Assembly (NCBI RefSeq): GCF_023008405.1 | Contig: NZ_CP095376.1 | Location: 1,016,001 to 1,080,000, forward strand | Source of the DNA: Amycolatopsis sp. FBCC-B4732 | GTDB taxonomy: Bacteria; Actinomycetota; Actinomycetes; Mycobacteriales; Pseudonocardiaceae | Length of the DNA: 64,000 nt | Direction of reading: 5' to 3' | Part shown: positions 18,146 to 27,488 of the stretch, piece after piece | How positions within the stretch are numbered: position 1 is the stretch's first letter | Layout: each line of letters opens with the position of its first letter | Position numbers and translations under genes: made by a program | The notes under the pieces: model-generated | Database searches by the model: none | The model's input: only the letters and a program-made list of their open reading frames with translations | What the model was told of the DNA's origin: nothing

Positions 18146-19078
18146 ATGCGAGAAACAGACATCCAGGCGGTGGCGGCGGGGGCCGCGGTCCACCTCACCG
18201 GCCTGCGGAAGCACTACGGCGACGTCCACGCGGTCGACGGCCTCGACCTGACGATCGCCCCGGGCGAAGTGGTCGCCCTGCTCGGCCCGAACGGCGCCGG
18301 CAAGTCCACCACCGTCGACATGGTCCTCGGCCTGACCAGCCCCGGCGCCGGCGAAGTGCGCGTGTTCGGGCGCAAGCCGATCGACGCCGTCCGCGCCGGG
18401 CTGATCGGCGCGATGCTGCAGGGCGGCGCCCTGATGGACGACCTGACCGTCGCCGAGACCGTCGGCATGGTCGCGGCCCTGCACCGCCGCCCGCTGCCGG
18501 TGGCCGAAGCTCTGCGCGCCGCCGGCGTCGAAGAGCTGGCCGGCCGCCGCGCGAACAAGCTGTCCGGCGGGCAGAAGCAGCGTGTGCGCTTCGCCGTCGC
18601 CCTGGTCAGCAACCCCGATCTGCTGATCCTCGACGAGCCGACGGCCGCGATGGACGTCGGGACGCGGCGCGAGTTCTGGCAGTCGATGTACGCGTTCACC
18701 GAGTCCGGCCGCACGGTCGTGTTCGCGACGCACTACCTCGAAGAAGCCGAAGAGTTCGCCGACCGGGTGGTGCTGATGCGCCGCGGCCGGATCGTCGCCG
18801 ACGGCAGCGTCGCCGAGGTCCGCGCGCTCGCCGGCGGCCGCACCCTGCGCGCCGCCGTCCCGGGCGCCACCGAGGCGCTGATCGCCGCGCTGCCCGGCGT
18901 CAAGGAGTTCGAGCTGCGCGGCGACCGCGTCGCCATCTCCAGCGCCGACTCCGACGAGACGCTCTGGGCGCTCAAGGCCGCCGTCCCGGCCGTGCACGAC
19001 GTCGAGATCGGGGCCGTCGGCCTCGAAGGCGCCTTCCTTTCCCTGACCGCCGACGAGACCGCGGAGCCCGTCCGATGA
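18146..19078 (+). CDS. ABC transporter ATP-binding protein
   Basis: The 310-residue subunit has Walker A LLGPNGAGKST (about 46-55), signature LSGGQKQR (139-146), Walker B LLILDEP (159-165) and the switch histidine in FATHYLEE. The C-terminal 90 residues are typical of the DrrA/YadG exporter class. Its stop overlaps the permease ATG (ATGA). The two then lead into a histidine kinase and a response regulator, an order found for exporters that respond to membrane-active compounds or envelope stress. The substrate is not known. Confidence 0.9.
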   Translation: MRETDIQAVAAGAAVHLTGLRKHYGDVHAVDGLDLTIAPGEVVALLGPNGAGKSTTVDMVLGLTSPGAGEVRVFGRKPIDAVRAGLIGAMLQGGALMDDLTVAETVGMVAALHRRPLPVAEALRAAGVEELAGRRANKLSGGQKQRVRFAVALVSNPDLLILDEPTAAMDVGTRREFWQSMYAFTESGRTVVFATHYLEEAEEFADRVVLMRRGRIVADGSVAEVRALAGGRTLRAAVPGATEALIAALPGVKEFELRGDRVAISSADSDETLWALKAAVPAVHDVEIGAVGLEGAFLSLTADETAEPVR

Positions 19079-19815
19079 ACGCCACCTACCTGGTCACCGA
19101 GATCCGCCGCAACTTCCGGGCGCCGCGGTTCCTGATCTTCGTCGTCGCCTTCCCGGTGCTGATGTTCCTGTTGCAGGCCAACGTCTTCACGAAGGCGGAC
19201 GCGCCGGACCACGTCGCGATCGCCGCCGTGATCATGATCAACATGATGACGTTCGGGACGTTCGCCGCGGCCACGAACAGCGGCGCCCGGCTCGCGCTCG
19301 AACGCGCCGCCGGCTGGCAGCGCCAGTTGCGCCTGACGCCGCTGACCGGCACCGGTTACCTGGCTGGCAAGGGCATCTCCGGGATGCTCGTGGGGCTGCC
19401 CGCGCTGGTCCTGGTGCCGCTGCTGGCCGTGACGGTCGAGGGCGTGCACCTCGACGCCGCGGGCTGGGTCCGGATCTTCGCCGGCGTCTGGCTCGGCACG
19501 ATCCCGCTGGTGCTGCTCGGGCTGCTGCTCGGCCAGTTCGGCACGCCCGATTCGATGCAGCCGGTCAACATGATCGTCACCCTCGGCATGGGTTTCCTCG
19601 GCGGCCTGTGGATCCCGATCGAGTCGATGCCGGGCTGGATGCACGACGTCGCCCAGATCATGCCGACGTACTGGGTGCTGCAGGTGGCGCGACCCGCGGT
19701 GACCACCGACATGGTGGTGTCCCTGCCGACCGCGGCCGGCGTGCTCGGGGCGTGGGCGGTCGTGCTCGGAGCGCTCGTGATCAGGCGTTACCGTAAGGAC
19801 AGCGCCCGCGTCTGA
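19075..19815 (+). CDS. ABC-2 type transporter permease
   Basis: The ATG at 19075 overlaps the ATPase stop. The 246-residue protein has six hydrophobic segments and the ABC-2 features LERAAGWQRQLRLTPLTGT and GGLWIPIESMPGWM. It is the membrane partner of the preceding ATPase and probably forms a homodimeric exporter. The histidine kinase begins 24 bases downstream, suggesting one transcript for transporter and sensor. Confidence 0.9.
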   Translation: MNATYLVTEIRRNFRAPRFLIFVVAFPVLMFLLQANVFTKADAPDHVAIAAVIMINMMTFGTFAAATNSGARLALERAAGWQRQLRLTPLTGTGYLAGKGISGMLVGLPALVLVPLLAVTVEGVHLDAAGWVRIFAGVWLGTIPLVLLGLLLGQFGTPDSMQPVNMIVTLGMGFLGGLWIPIESMPGWMHDVAQIMPTYWVLQVARPAVTTDMVVSLPTAAGVLGAWAVVLGALVIRRYRKDSARV

Positions 19816-19839
19816 GGGCCGGAAGAACGAGGAACGGCG

Positions 19840-21036
19840 ATGGCGAAGCGCAAGTTCGGGCTGGACAACAAGGAATCGTGGTGGGAGGACCCGCTGCCCG
19901 ACGCCGGGCGCCGCGGCGGTCCGAAGGGCCTGCGGTGGTCGGTCATGTCGGTGGTGTTCCTGCTGCCGTTCCTCCTCCCGGTCACGCGGGGTCTGCTGGC
20001 CGAGCCCGGCGTTTCGGCCGAGGCCGTGCTCACCGGCGTGCTGATCTACACGTACGCGTTGTGCTACGCGATCTTCCCGTTCTTCTTCCAGCGGGAGCGC
20101 CGGGTGAAGCTGGCCTTCGGGATCACGATGAACGTGCTGGGGGTCGCGACGCTGGCGACGACCAGCGCGAGCGCGTTCGTCCTGCTCTACGGCACGGCGG
20201 TGCTGGTGTTCCTGCTCCCGGCCGCCTGGTCGGTGCTCCTGGACGTCGGCGCGCTGGCCGGCGGCGCCCTCGTGCTGCTGGTCGAGGGCCGGTTCCTGGC
20301 CGACTACGGCGACCTCATCACGGTCGGTTCGGTGACGCTGGCGATGTTCTTCATGGCCAACCTCGTCCGCGCGGTCCGGCGGCTGGAGCGGGCCAACGAG
20401 GAGATCGCCACCCTGGCGGTGGCGAACGAGCGCCAGCGCGTCGCGCGCGACCTGCACGACCTGCTCGGGCACAGCCTCACCACGATCACCGTCAAGGCGG
20501 GGCTGGCCCGGCGGGTGCTGGAGAGCTCCGGCGACATCCCGCGCACGGTCGAGGAGATCCGCGAGATCGAGAGCCTCACGCGCAGCGCGCTCTCCGACGT
20601 CCGCGCGACCGTTTCGGAATACCGCGAAGTGTCTCTGTCGGCGGAGCTCGTCGGCGCGCGGGCGGCGCTGCGGGCCGCGGAGATCGACGCCGACCTGCCG
20701 CACGCCGTCGACAACGTGCGGCCGGAGCTGCAGAACACCTTCGGGTACGTGCTGCGTGAAGCCGTCACGAATGTGCTGCGGCATTCCGGGGCGAAGCAGG
20801 TGACGGTCCAGCTGGGCGACACCTGGCTGGAGATCGAGGACGACGGCCGGGCCACCGAGGTCGTCGCGGGCAACGGCCTGCGCGGGCTTTCGGAGCGGCT
20901 CGCCGCGGTGGGGGGCGCGTTGCGGACGTCCGTCCGGCCCGGGGGAGGATTGCTGGTGCGGGCGGAGATCCCGCGCCCCGAACCGCACGCGGCCGCCCCG
21001 GCCGTGCGCGCCGAACCCGCGGGAGGATTCGCTTGA
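19840..21036 (+). CDS. DesK-like sensor histidine kinase
   Basis: The 398-residue protein has about five membrane helices (residues 35-175). A HisKA_3 dimerisation region follows, with phospho-acceptor His206 in RDLHDLLGHSL. The HATPase domain at the end shows N-box VTNVLRHS and GNGLRGLSERL. There is no large extracellular loop, so sensing is probably within the membrane, as in DesK. Together with the ABC genes just upstream this suggests detection of membrane perturbation or of the exported substrate. The ORF overlaps the response regulator by four bases (TTGA). Confidence 0.9.
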   Translation: MAKRKFGLDNKESWWEDPLPDAGRRGGPKGLRWSVMSVVFLLPFLLPVTRGLLAEPGVSAEAVLTGVLIYTYALCYAIFPFFFQRERRVKLAFGITMNVLGVATLATTSASAFVLLYGTAVLVFLLPAAWSVLLDVGALAGGALVLLVEGRFLADYGDLITVGSVTLAMFFMANLVRAVRRLERANEEIATLAVANERQRVARDLHDLLGHSLTTITVKAGLARRVLESSGDIPRTVEEIREIESLTRSALSDVRATVSEYREVSLSAELVGARAALRAAEIDADLPHAVDNVRPELQNTFGYVLREAVTNVLRHSGAKQVTVQLGDTWLEIEDDGRATEVVAGNGLRGLSERLAAVGGALRTSVRPGGGLLVRAEIPRPEPHAAAPAVRAEPAGGFA

Positions 21037-21638
21037 TCCGGGTGCTGCTGGCCGACGACCAGGCCATGGTGCGCGGGGCGCTGGCCACCGTGCTCGGGCT
21101 CGAAAGCGACATCGAGGTGGTCGGGCAGGTCGGCTCGGGCGACGAGGTCGCCGCCGCCGCCCGCGAGGCGAAACCCGACGTCGCCCTGCTGGACGTGCAG
21201 ATGCCGGGCAAGGACGGCCTCGAAGCCGCGGCCGACCTGCGGGCCGCGCTCCCGTCGTGCCGGGTGATCATCTGCACGACGTTCGGCAGGCCCGGCTACC
21301 TGGCCCGCGCGATGGCGGCGGGCGCGGCCGGGTTCGTCGTCAAGGACGCCCCGCCCGAGCAGCTCGTCGAAGCCGTCCGGCGAGTCCACAGTGGACTGCG
21401 GGTGGTGGACCCGGCGCTGGCCGCGGAATCCCTCGCCACCGGGGCGAGCCCGCTCACCGGACGCGAGCTGGACGTGCTGCGGGAGGCCAAGGACGGCAGC
21501 ACGGTGGCCGACGTGGCGCGCGCCCTGCACCTGTCGGAGGGCACCGTGCGCAACCACTTGTCCGCCGCGATCGGCAAGACGGGCGCGCGGACCCGGGCCG
21601 AGGCCGTCCGCGTCGCCGAGGAGCGCGGCTGGCTCTGA
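21033..21638 (+). CDS. NarL/LuxR-type response regulator
   Basis: The TTG at 21033 overlaps the kinase stop and gives MIRVLLADDQ, the classic receiver start; no ATG or GTG alternative lies before the domain. The receiver has acidic residues Asp8-Asp9, phospho-acceptor Asp54 (ALLDVQMPG) and Lys in VVKDAPPEQL. The LuxR helix-turn-helix is at about residues 140-195 (LTGRELDVLREAKDG, VARALHLSEGTVRNHL). It is the cognate partner of the upstream kinase and probably regulates the ABC operon. Confidence 0.92.
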   Translation: MIRVLLADDQAMVRGALATVLGLESDIEVVGQVGSGDEVAAAAREAKPDVALLDVQMPGKDGLEAAADLRAALPSCRVIICTTFGRPGYLARAMAAGAAGFVVKDAPPEQLVEAVRRVHSGLRVVDPALAAESLATGASPLTGRELDVLREAKDGSTVADVARALHLSEGTVRNHLSAAIGKTGARTRAEAVRVAEERGWL

Positions 21639-21661
21639 GCGGGCGGCGGCGTTCTGACAAG

Positions 21662-22324
21662 ATGGGGCGGGTGGGTACCGCTGAACGCACCAAACCGTCG
21701 CTCGCGAACTGGGCGCGCCGGATCGCCTTCGGCGTCGTGCTCGTGGTGGTCGCGCTCGTCGGCGGTACGGCGTTCCGGGTGTGGCAGGTCGCCCGCGAAA
21801 ACGACCGGACGCCCGCCGACGTCATCGTGGTGCTCGGTGCGGCCCAGTACAACGGCCGGCCGTCGGACATCTACGCGGCCCGGCTGGTCAAGGCCAAGCA
21901 GCTCTACGACGCGGGCGTCGCGAAGACGATCGTCACCGCGGGCGGCAAGAAGGCCGAGGACAACTTCACCGAGGCGCGGGCCGGCCAGCTCTGGCTGACC
22001 CGCCACGGCGTGCCGTCGTCGGCGACGCTGGCCGTCGGCGAGGGGAGCGACACGCTGCGGAGCCTGCGCGCGGTCGCCCAGCAGGTCGAGGCCCGCGACT
22101 GGCACACGGCGGTGCTCGTCAGCGACCCGTGGCACTCGTTCCGGGCCCGGACGATGGCCGGCGACCTGGGCCTGGACGCGTGGACGGCGCCGACGCACAG
22201 CGGGCCGATCGTGCAGGAGCGCGTCACCCAGGTGCGGTACATCGTCCGGGAGACCGGCGCGCTGCTCTACTACCGGCTGACGAAGACGCCGGCCGACGAC
22301 CTGTTCGCCACGTTCCTGGGGTGA
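21662..22324 (+). CDS. DUF218/YdcF-SanA family membrane-anchored protein
   Basis: The 220-residue protein has one N-terminal membrane helix (about 22-42) and a DUF218 domain. That domain starts ADVIVVLGAAQYNGRPS and contains TIVTAGGKK, EARAGQLWLTRHGVP and LVSDPWHSFRARTMA. SanA-like members affect envelope barrier function and YdcF-like members bind nucleotide cofactors; the role here is unknown. The start could be ATG 21662 or GTG 21671. The gene follows the response regulator by 23 bases but appears functionally separate. Confidence 0.85.
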   Translation: MGRVGTAERTKPSLANWARRIAFGVVLVVVALVGGTAFRVWQVARENDRTPADVIVVLGAAQYNGRPSDIYAARLVKAKQLYDAGVAKTIVTAGGKKAEDNFTEARAGQLWLTRHGVPSSATLAVGEGSDTLRSLRAVAQQVEARDWHTAVLVSDPWHSFRARTMAGDLGLDAWTAPTHSGPIVQERVTQVRYIVRETGALLYYRLTKTPADDLFATFLG

Positions 22325-22358
22325 GCTTTTTGTCGGTGCGCCCGCTTAAGCTGGCCGG

Positions 22359-23633
22359 GTGGGTTACACCGAACACGACACCGCCCGCCTGCTGCCGGAG
22401 CCGGCGAAGGGCGCGGTGCTGCCCGGCGCCCGGGCGGACGGACGCAGCGCGTTTTCCCGCGACCGGGCCCGGGTGCTGCACTCGGCCGCGTTGCGGCGGC
22501 TCGCCGGCAAGACCCAGGTGGTCGGGCCGGGGGAGGGCGCCGAGGTCACCGGCGTCCCGCGCACCCGGCTGACGCATTCACTGGAGGTCGCGCAGATCGG
22601 CCGCGGCATCGCCGAGGAGCTGGGCGCGGATCCGGACCTGGTGGACACGGCGGGCCTGGCGCACGACATCGGCCACCCGCCGTTCGGCCACAACGGCGAG
22701 CGCGCACTCGACCAGGTCGCGGCGGCGTGCGGCGGCTTCGAGGGCAACGCGCAGACGATCCGCATCCTGACCCGCCTGGAGCCCAAGCTCCTCGGTCCGG
22801 ACGGCGGCCCGGGGGGCCTCAACCTGACCCGCGCGTGCCTGGACGCGACGACGAAGTACCCGTGGCCGCGGAAGCCGGGCAAGGCGAAGTACGGCGTGTA
22901 CCCGGACGACGCGGCGGTGTTCGCGTGGTTCCGCGAGGGCGCGCCGGAGGAGCGCACGTGCCTGGAGGCCCAGATCATGGACTGGGCGGACGACGTGGCG
23001 TACTCGGTCCACGACGTCGAGGACGGCGTCCTGGCCGGGCGCATAAAACTGCGCGTACTGGCCCACCCGGACGAGCGAGCGGCGGTGGCGGAGGCGGCGG
23101 CCAAGCACTTCTCGGCCCAGTCGGTGTCCACATTGGAGAACGCGGCGACGGAGTTGCTCGCGCTTCCGGCGGTGGCGGCCCTGGCCGAAGCGGAGCCGGA
23201 CGGATCGCCGGGCGCCCAGGTGGCGCTGAAGAGACTGACGAGCGAACTGGTGGGCCGCTTCACGACGGCGGCGGTCACGGGCACCCGAGCGGCGTTCGGC
23301 ACGAGCCCGCTGACCGGTTATGACGCCCGCCTGGCGGTCCCGGAGCAGGTGGCGGCCGAGGTGGCGCTGCTGAAGGCGCTGGCGCTGCGGTACGTGATGA
23401 GCGACCGCCGGAGGCTGGCGATGCAGGAGGGCCAGCGTGAGTTGCTGGCTGAGTTGGTGCATGCGCTGGCTCGGCGGGCGCCGGAGTCTTTGGACCCGTT
23501 GTTCGTACCGGCCTGGAACGCGGCGAAGGACGATGCGGGGTTGCTGAGGGTGGTGATCGACCAGGTCGCTTCGCTGACGGACGCGCAGGCCCACGTGTGG
23601 TACTCGTGGCACGTGACCCGCTTGCACCGCTGA
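22359..23633 (+). CDS. dgt: dGTP triphosphohydrolase
   Basis: The 424-residue HD-domain enzyme carries His73 ([13 protein letters not shown]), His102-Asp103 and the following [10 protein letters not shown], and [17 protein letters not shown]. It hydrolyses dGTP, and often other dNTPs, to the nucleoside and triphosphate. A TAAGCT hexamer at 22347-22352 lies six bases before the GTG, so the transcript may be leaderless. In mycobacteria dgt sits beside dnaG; here dnaG is 11 kb downstream, so the pair has been split by inserted genes. Confidence 0.93.
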   Translation: MGYTEHDTARLLPEPAKGAVLPGARADGRSAFSRDRARVLHSAALRRLAGKTQVVGPGEGAEVTGVPRTRLTHSLEVAQIGRGIAEELGADPDLVDTAGLAHDIGHPPFGHNGERALDQVAAACGGFEGNAQTIRILTRLEPKLLGPDGGPGGLNLTRACLDATTKYPWPRKPGKAKYGVYPDDAAVFAWFREGAPEERTCLEAQIMDWADDVAYSVHDVEDGVLAGRIKLRVLAHPDERAAVAEAAAKHFSAQSVSTLENAATELLALPAVAALAEAEPDGSPGAQVALKRLTSELVGRFTTAAVTGTRAAFGTSPLTGYDARLAVPEQVAAEVALLKALALRYVMSDRRRLAMQEGQRELLAELVHALARRAPESLDPLFVPAWNAAKDDAGLLRVVIDQVASLTDAQAHVWYSWHVTRLHR

Positions 23634-24587
23634 GTGGAGTGAGCGCTGGGGCGGTTCGCGGCTCATCCGGCCGAGCCGGATGCTGCGGCGGACCGGGGTG
23701 CGGTCGCTTCGGGCGAGTTCCTGGGCGCGCGGGCCGTGCCGGATGGTGCGGTGGGCTGGGGGCGGCCGTTGCGGACGGGCTCTTGGGCGCGCTTGCCGGC
23801 CGGATGCTGCAGTGGTCGCTTTCGGCGAGGTGCCGGCGCGCGGGCCGCACCCCTGGGTGCGGGTGCGAGTTGCCTCCCCAGGCGCCAGCGGCTTCCCCGC
23901 GTTGAAGTGACCCCTCTGGGTGCGGGCTGTCTTCTGGCTCGAGCCGCTCGCCTGGGTGCGTGTTGCCTCCCTATGCACCAGCGGTCTCCCCGCGCTGAAG
24001 TTGCCTCCCCGGATGCGGGCTGCCTTCTGGCGTGACCTGCCTCCCTAGGCGTGGGTTATCTGCAACGCGAGCCGCTTCCTGGGTGGGAGCCGCCTTCTCC
24101 GGCGGGCGCTGCCTACTTGAGCGCGAGCCGGCTCGCGCTCATGCCGGTCTTGTCGTCGCGAGTCCGCCACTCGCGGCGAGGACCACTCTCGCGAGCCCTG
24201 CGCTTGGCCGGCCGCCGAGGCGGGCGGCGTGGCCCGGGTGGGCCGCCTGCCCTGGCAGCTTGAGTTGAGCTCCGGCGGGCGGGTGGGCGGGCGGTGGTCG
24301 CCGGTCAGGCCCGGCGGGTCGGCGCCCGAGATCACGTACGCGGCGGTGGGCGGGCTCGGCGCCGGGGTCACGCGCGGGCCGGTCGGCCTACCTGTCTGCG
24401 CCGGGATCACCTGCGCGGGTCCCGAGCGTGTGCCGGTCTTCCGCTCACCGGCGGTTACCCCGGCCCGGCATTCGGGGGAGCGGCACTAGCACCCGGCTCT
24501 GCGTCGGCCCGTGGGGGATTTGTCACCGGTGGGCGGAGTTCTGCGTGGGGGCCCGGTGGGGTTACCCGGTCCGGTAGTCTCGCCCGC
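23634..24587. repeat. Gene-free region with two families of degenerate repeats
   Basis: No convincing gene is present here. A unit of about 62 bases starting CCGGATGCTGC or CCGGATGGTGC recurs at 23676, 23739 and 23800. A second, 70-base imperfect repeat occupies 23869-23938 and 23962-24031, from GTTGCCTCCC to CTTCTGGC. Open frames here have no conserved features and poor third-position GC bias. The region may be decayed coding DNA or a spreading minisatellite. The last 15 bases hold the serpin promoter. Confidence 0.6.
24575..24580 (+). promoter_or_regulatory. -10 element TAGTCT for leaderless serpin transcript
   Basis: TAGTCT lies seven bases before the serpin ATG, the spacing at which transcription would start on the A of the start codon. 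No ribosome-binding site exists between them. No clear -35 box is seen. Confidence 0.45.
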
Positions 24588-25676
24588 ATGGCCACGGACA
24601 GCCACCTCCGGTTCGCCCTCGCCGTTCACCGGGCCCTCGGTGCCGAGGGCGGGAACAGCTGTTTCTCGCCTTATTCGGTGGCCAGTGCGCTCACCCTCGC
24701 CGCGATCGCCGCGCGGGGGCGGACCCGGGACGAGCTTGTCGGCTTGCTCGGGGACGTCGGGGCGCAGGCCGGGTTGCTGCGGGAGGCCGCTCAGCTCGGG
24801 GAAGAGCGTGGTGAGCAGCCCGAACTGGCCGTCGCCAACACGCTGTGGGCCGATGACCGGCTGCCGCTCGAGGACTCCTTCAAGGCCGAGCTTGCCGGGT
24901 GGCCCGGGGCCGCTGTGGCCAGTGCGCCCTTCGAGAAAGAACCCGAAGCCGCGCGGGCGCTCATCAACGACGATGTCGGGCGGACCACGCGGGGGCTGAT
25001 CCCGCAGCTGCTGCCGCCCGGGTCGATCGATCGGGACGTCGCCGCCGTGCTGGTCAACGCGCTGTACCTGAAGGCCGCCTGGCGGCTGCCGTTCCGTGAG
25101 GCCAACACCGCCGACGCGCCCTTCCACGCGCCCTCCGGCACCCGCGACGTGCCGACCATGTGGCTCGGCGAGAGCCTCGGCTACGCGCACGCGGACGGCT
25201 GGCAAGCCGTGCAGCTGGTCGCCGGCGGTGGGCTGCAGGCCGTCGTGCTGCTGCCCGACGGCGACCTCGCCGACGCCGAAGCCGCGCTCGACCAAGCGAA
25301 GCTCGCGAGCCTGCTCGGCGAGATCCGCTTCAAGCCGGTGGAGCTCGCGCTCCCGAAAGTTTCGCTCGACGTGCCCAGCTCGCTGACCGGTGTGCTGCGC
25401 GGGCTCGGCGTGCACACCATGTTCAGCGACGAAGCCGATCTTTCCGGGCTTTCGCCGGACCCGCGGCTCACCGTCTCCGAGGTGCTGCACCAGGCCGTGC
25501 TGCGCGTCGACGAACAAGGCTTCGAGGGGGCCGCGGCGACCGCGCTGACGATGCGGCTCACCTCGATGATCATCGACGAACCGGTCGCCGTTGCGGTGGA
25601 CCGGCCGTTCCTGCTGCTGGTCCGGCACGCCGCCACGGGTGCCCTCTACTTCTTCGCCAGGGTGGTCGAACCGTGA
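24588..25676 (+). CDS. Serpin family protein, cytosolic
   Basis: The 362-residue protein has the serpin fold markers NSCFSPYSVASALTLAAIAA near the start, VLVNALYLKAAW, and the C-terminal VDRPFLLLVRH. The reactive-loop hinge, Glu309 to Thr318, fits the inhibitory consensus with small residues at 314-317, which places P1 near Thr325. This suggests a working inhibitor, although P1 could shift by one or two. There is no signal peptide, so the target protease would be inside the cell or released on lysis. The start is fixed by the -10 box seven bases upstream. Its stop overlaps the next gene (GTGA). Serpins are uncommon in bacteria. Confidence 0.9.
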   Translation: MATDSHLRFALAVHRALGAEGGNSCFSPYSVASALTLAAIAARGRTRDELVGLLGDVGAQAGLLREAAQLGEERGEQPELAVANTLWADDRLPLEDSFKAELAGWPGAAVASAPFEKEPEAARALINDDVGRTTRGLIPQLLPPGSIDRDVAAVLVNALYLKAAWRLPFREANTADAPFHAPSGTRDVPTMWLGESLGYAHADGWQAVQLVAGGGLQAVVLLPDGDLADAEAALDQAKLASLLGEIRFKPVELALPKVSLDVPSSLTGVLRGLGVHTMFSDEADLSGLSPDPRLTVSEVLHQAVLRVDEQGFEGAAATALTMRLTSMIIDEPVAVAVDRPFLLLVRHAATGALYFFARVVEP

Positions 25677-27484
25677 GCTTGAAGTCCGAAGCCGTCCCCG
25701 AGCTCATCCCGCCCGCCCCCGAAGCACCCACCGGCCCGAAACGCTGGGCGTGGCAGGACACCGCGATCGGCGCCGGCTTCCTGCTCTTCACGATCCTCCT
25801 CTACAACGGGCTGTGGTTCGACCTCGACCGCGGCTACCTCTGGAACGGCGCGTCCGACCAGAGCCAGTGGGAGTGGTACTCCACGGTCGTCGCTAAGTCC
25901 GTGCTGCACTTCCAGAACCCGTTCACCACCGACCTGCAGAACTACCCGCTCGGCGTGAACATGGCCGCCAACGCGGCGATGTTCGGCCTGAACATCCCGC
26001 TCGCGCCCATCACGCTGACCTTCGGCGCGACGCTCACCTGGGCCATCGTGCTGACTGCGGGCCTCGCCGGCACCGCGTTCGGCTGGTACTGGGTGTTTTC
26101 GCGTCACCTGGTGCCGAACCGGACGGCGGCCGCGATCGGCGGTGCCTTCTGCGGCTTCGCCCCGCCGATGATCTCGCACGGCAACGCTCACCCGAACTTC
26201 GTCGTGCTGTTCGTGATGCCGTTCATCGCGCTCAAGACCATCCAGATCGCGCACGGCGAACGCCCGGTGCGCAACGGCATCGTGCTCGGCGTCCTCGTCG
26301 CGTGGCAGATCCTGCTGGGCGAGGAGCCGCTGGCGATCTTCGCGCTCACCTTCGTCGTCTTCGCGATCTGCTACCTCATCCCGCGCCGCGCGGAAATCCG
26401 CGGCATGCTGGCGCCGCTGGGCAAGGGTGTCGGCATCGGTGCCGTGGTCGCGCTGCTCATCGCCGGATTTCCGCTGTACTGGCAGTTCTTCGGCCCGTAC
26501 AGCTTCCATTCGCTGCTGCACGGTGCGGCGGGCAACGACACCGCGGCGCTCACGCGCTTCGCGACGCAGTCGATCGCCGGCACGCCGGAGGCCGCCGCGG
26601 ACGTGTCGATGAACCGCACCGAGGAGAACGCGTTCTTCGGCTGGCCGCTGGTCGTGCTCATGGTCGTGCTCACGATCTGGCTCTGGCGCGACGTCGTTTC
26701 GCGAGCGCTCGCGATCTCGATGTACGTGATGGCCTTCCTTTCCCTCGGTGTCGAGATCACGGTGGCGCACCAGGACACCGGCGTCCCGGGGCTGTGGAAG
26801 TGGCTGGGTCAGCTGCCGCTGCTGGACTCGCTGATCGAGTCCCGGCTCGCGATGGGCTGCATCCCCCTGGTCGGCGGGCTCCTCGCGATCGCGACGCACC
26901 GCGTCTGGACGGCGGCGGCCGAGCTGCCGGACCCGCTCGAAGACAAACCTCGCTTCCCGTTGAAGATGCTCTGGGTCGGCGCCGTCATCGCCGTGCTCCT
27001 CCCGATCGCGCCGACGGAACTGGTGACGCACCAGCGCCCGCTTTCGCCGCCCTTCTTCGCCGACGGCATCTGGCGCCAGTACATCGCCCCCGGCGGCTCG
27101 CTGGTGCCCGTGCCGCTGCCGAGCACCGGCGAGGCCGAACCGCTGCACTGGCAGGTCGACGCCGGCCTCGGGTACCCGATGCCGGAGGGCTACTTCGTCG
27201 GCCCGACGTCGGCGGACGACCGCCGCGGCCGGTACGGCGCCGTCCCGCGGCCGACGTCGGACCTGTTCGCGGAGGTCGAGCGCACCGGCCAGGCCGCGAA
27301 CGTCACCGAAGCGGACCGCACCCAGGCCCTTGACGACCTGCGCTACTGGAAGGCCGACGTGCTCGTGGTCGGCCCGCGGCAGAACCAGGAAGCCCTCAAG
27401 TCCACAGTGGAACTGCTGCTGCGCAAGCCCGCCGAGTTCGTCGGCGGCGTGTGGGTCTGGGACGTGCGCCCGCTGACGCCGTGA
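25673..27484 (+). CDS. Polytopic membrane protein, GT-C glycosyltransferase-like
   Basis: The GTG at 25673 overlaps the serpin stop. The 603-residue protein has about ten to eleven membrane helices and an acidic pair (WFDLDRGYLW) after the first helix. That is the position of catalytic acids in GT-C enzymes using polyprenyl-phosphate sugars. A long loop and a soluble C-terminal part follow (from about residue 455). No specific GT family motif is certain, so a general membrane glycosyltransferase is the best description. The translational coupling to a serpin is unexpected. Confidence 0.65.
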   Translation: MSLKSEAVPELIPPAPEAPTGPKRWAWQDTAIGAGFLLFTILLYNGLWFDLDRGYLWNGASDQSQWEWYSTVVAKSVLHFQNPFTTDLQNYPLGVNMAANAAMFGLNIPLAPITLTFGATLTWAIVLTAGLAGTAFGWYWVFSRHLVPNRTAAAIGGAFCGFAPPMISHGNAHPNFVVLFVMPFIALKTIQIAHGERPVRNGIVLGVLVAWQILLGEEPLAIFALTFVVFAICYLIPRRAEIRGMLAPLGKGVGIGAVVALLIAGFPLYWQFFGPYSFHSLLHGAAGNDTAALTRFATQSIAGTPEAAADVSMNRTEENAFFGWPLVVLMVVLTIWLWRDVVSRALAISMYVMAFLSLGVEITVAHQDTGVPGLWKWLGQLPLLDSLIESRLAMGCIPLVGGLLAIATHRVWTAAAELPDPLEDKPRFPLKMLWVGAVIAVLLPIAPTELVTHQRPLSPPFFADGIWRQYIAPGGSLVPVPLPSTGEAEPLHWQVDAGLGYPMPEGYFVGPTSADDRRGRYGAVPRPTSDLFAEVERTGQAANVTEADRTQALDDLRYWKADVLVVGPRQNQEALKSTVELLLRKPAEFVGGVWVWDVRPLTP

Positions 27485-27488
27485 CTCC

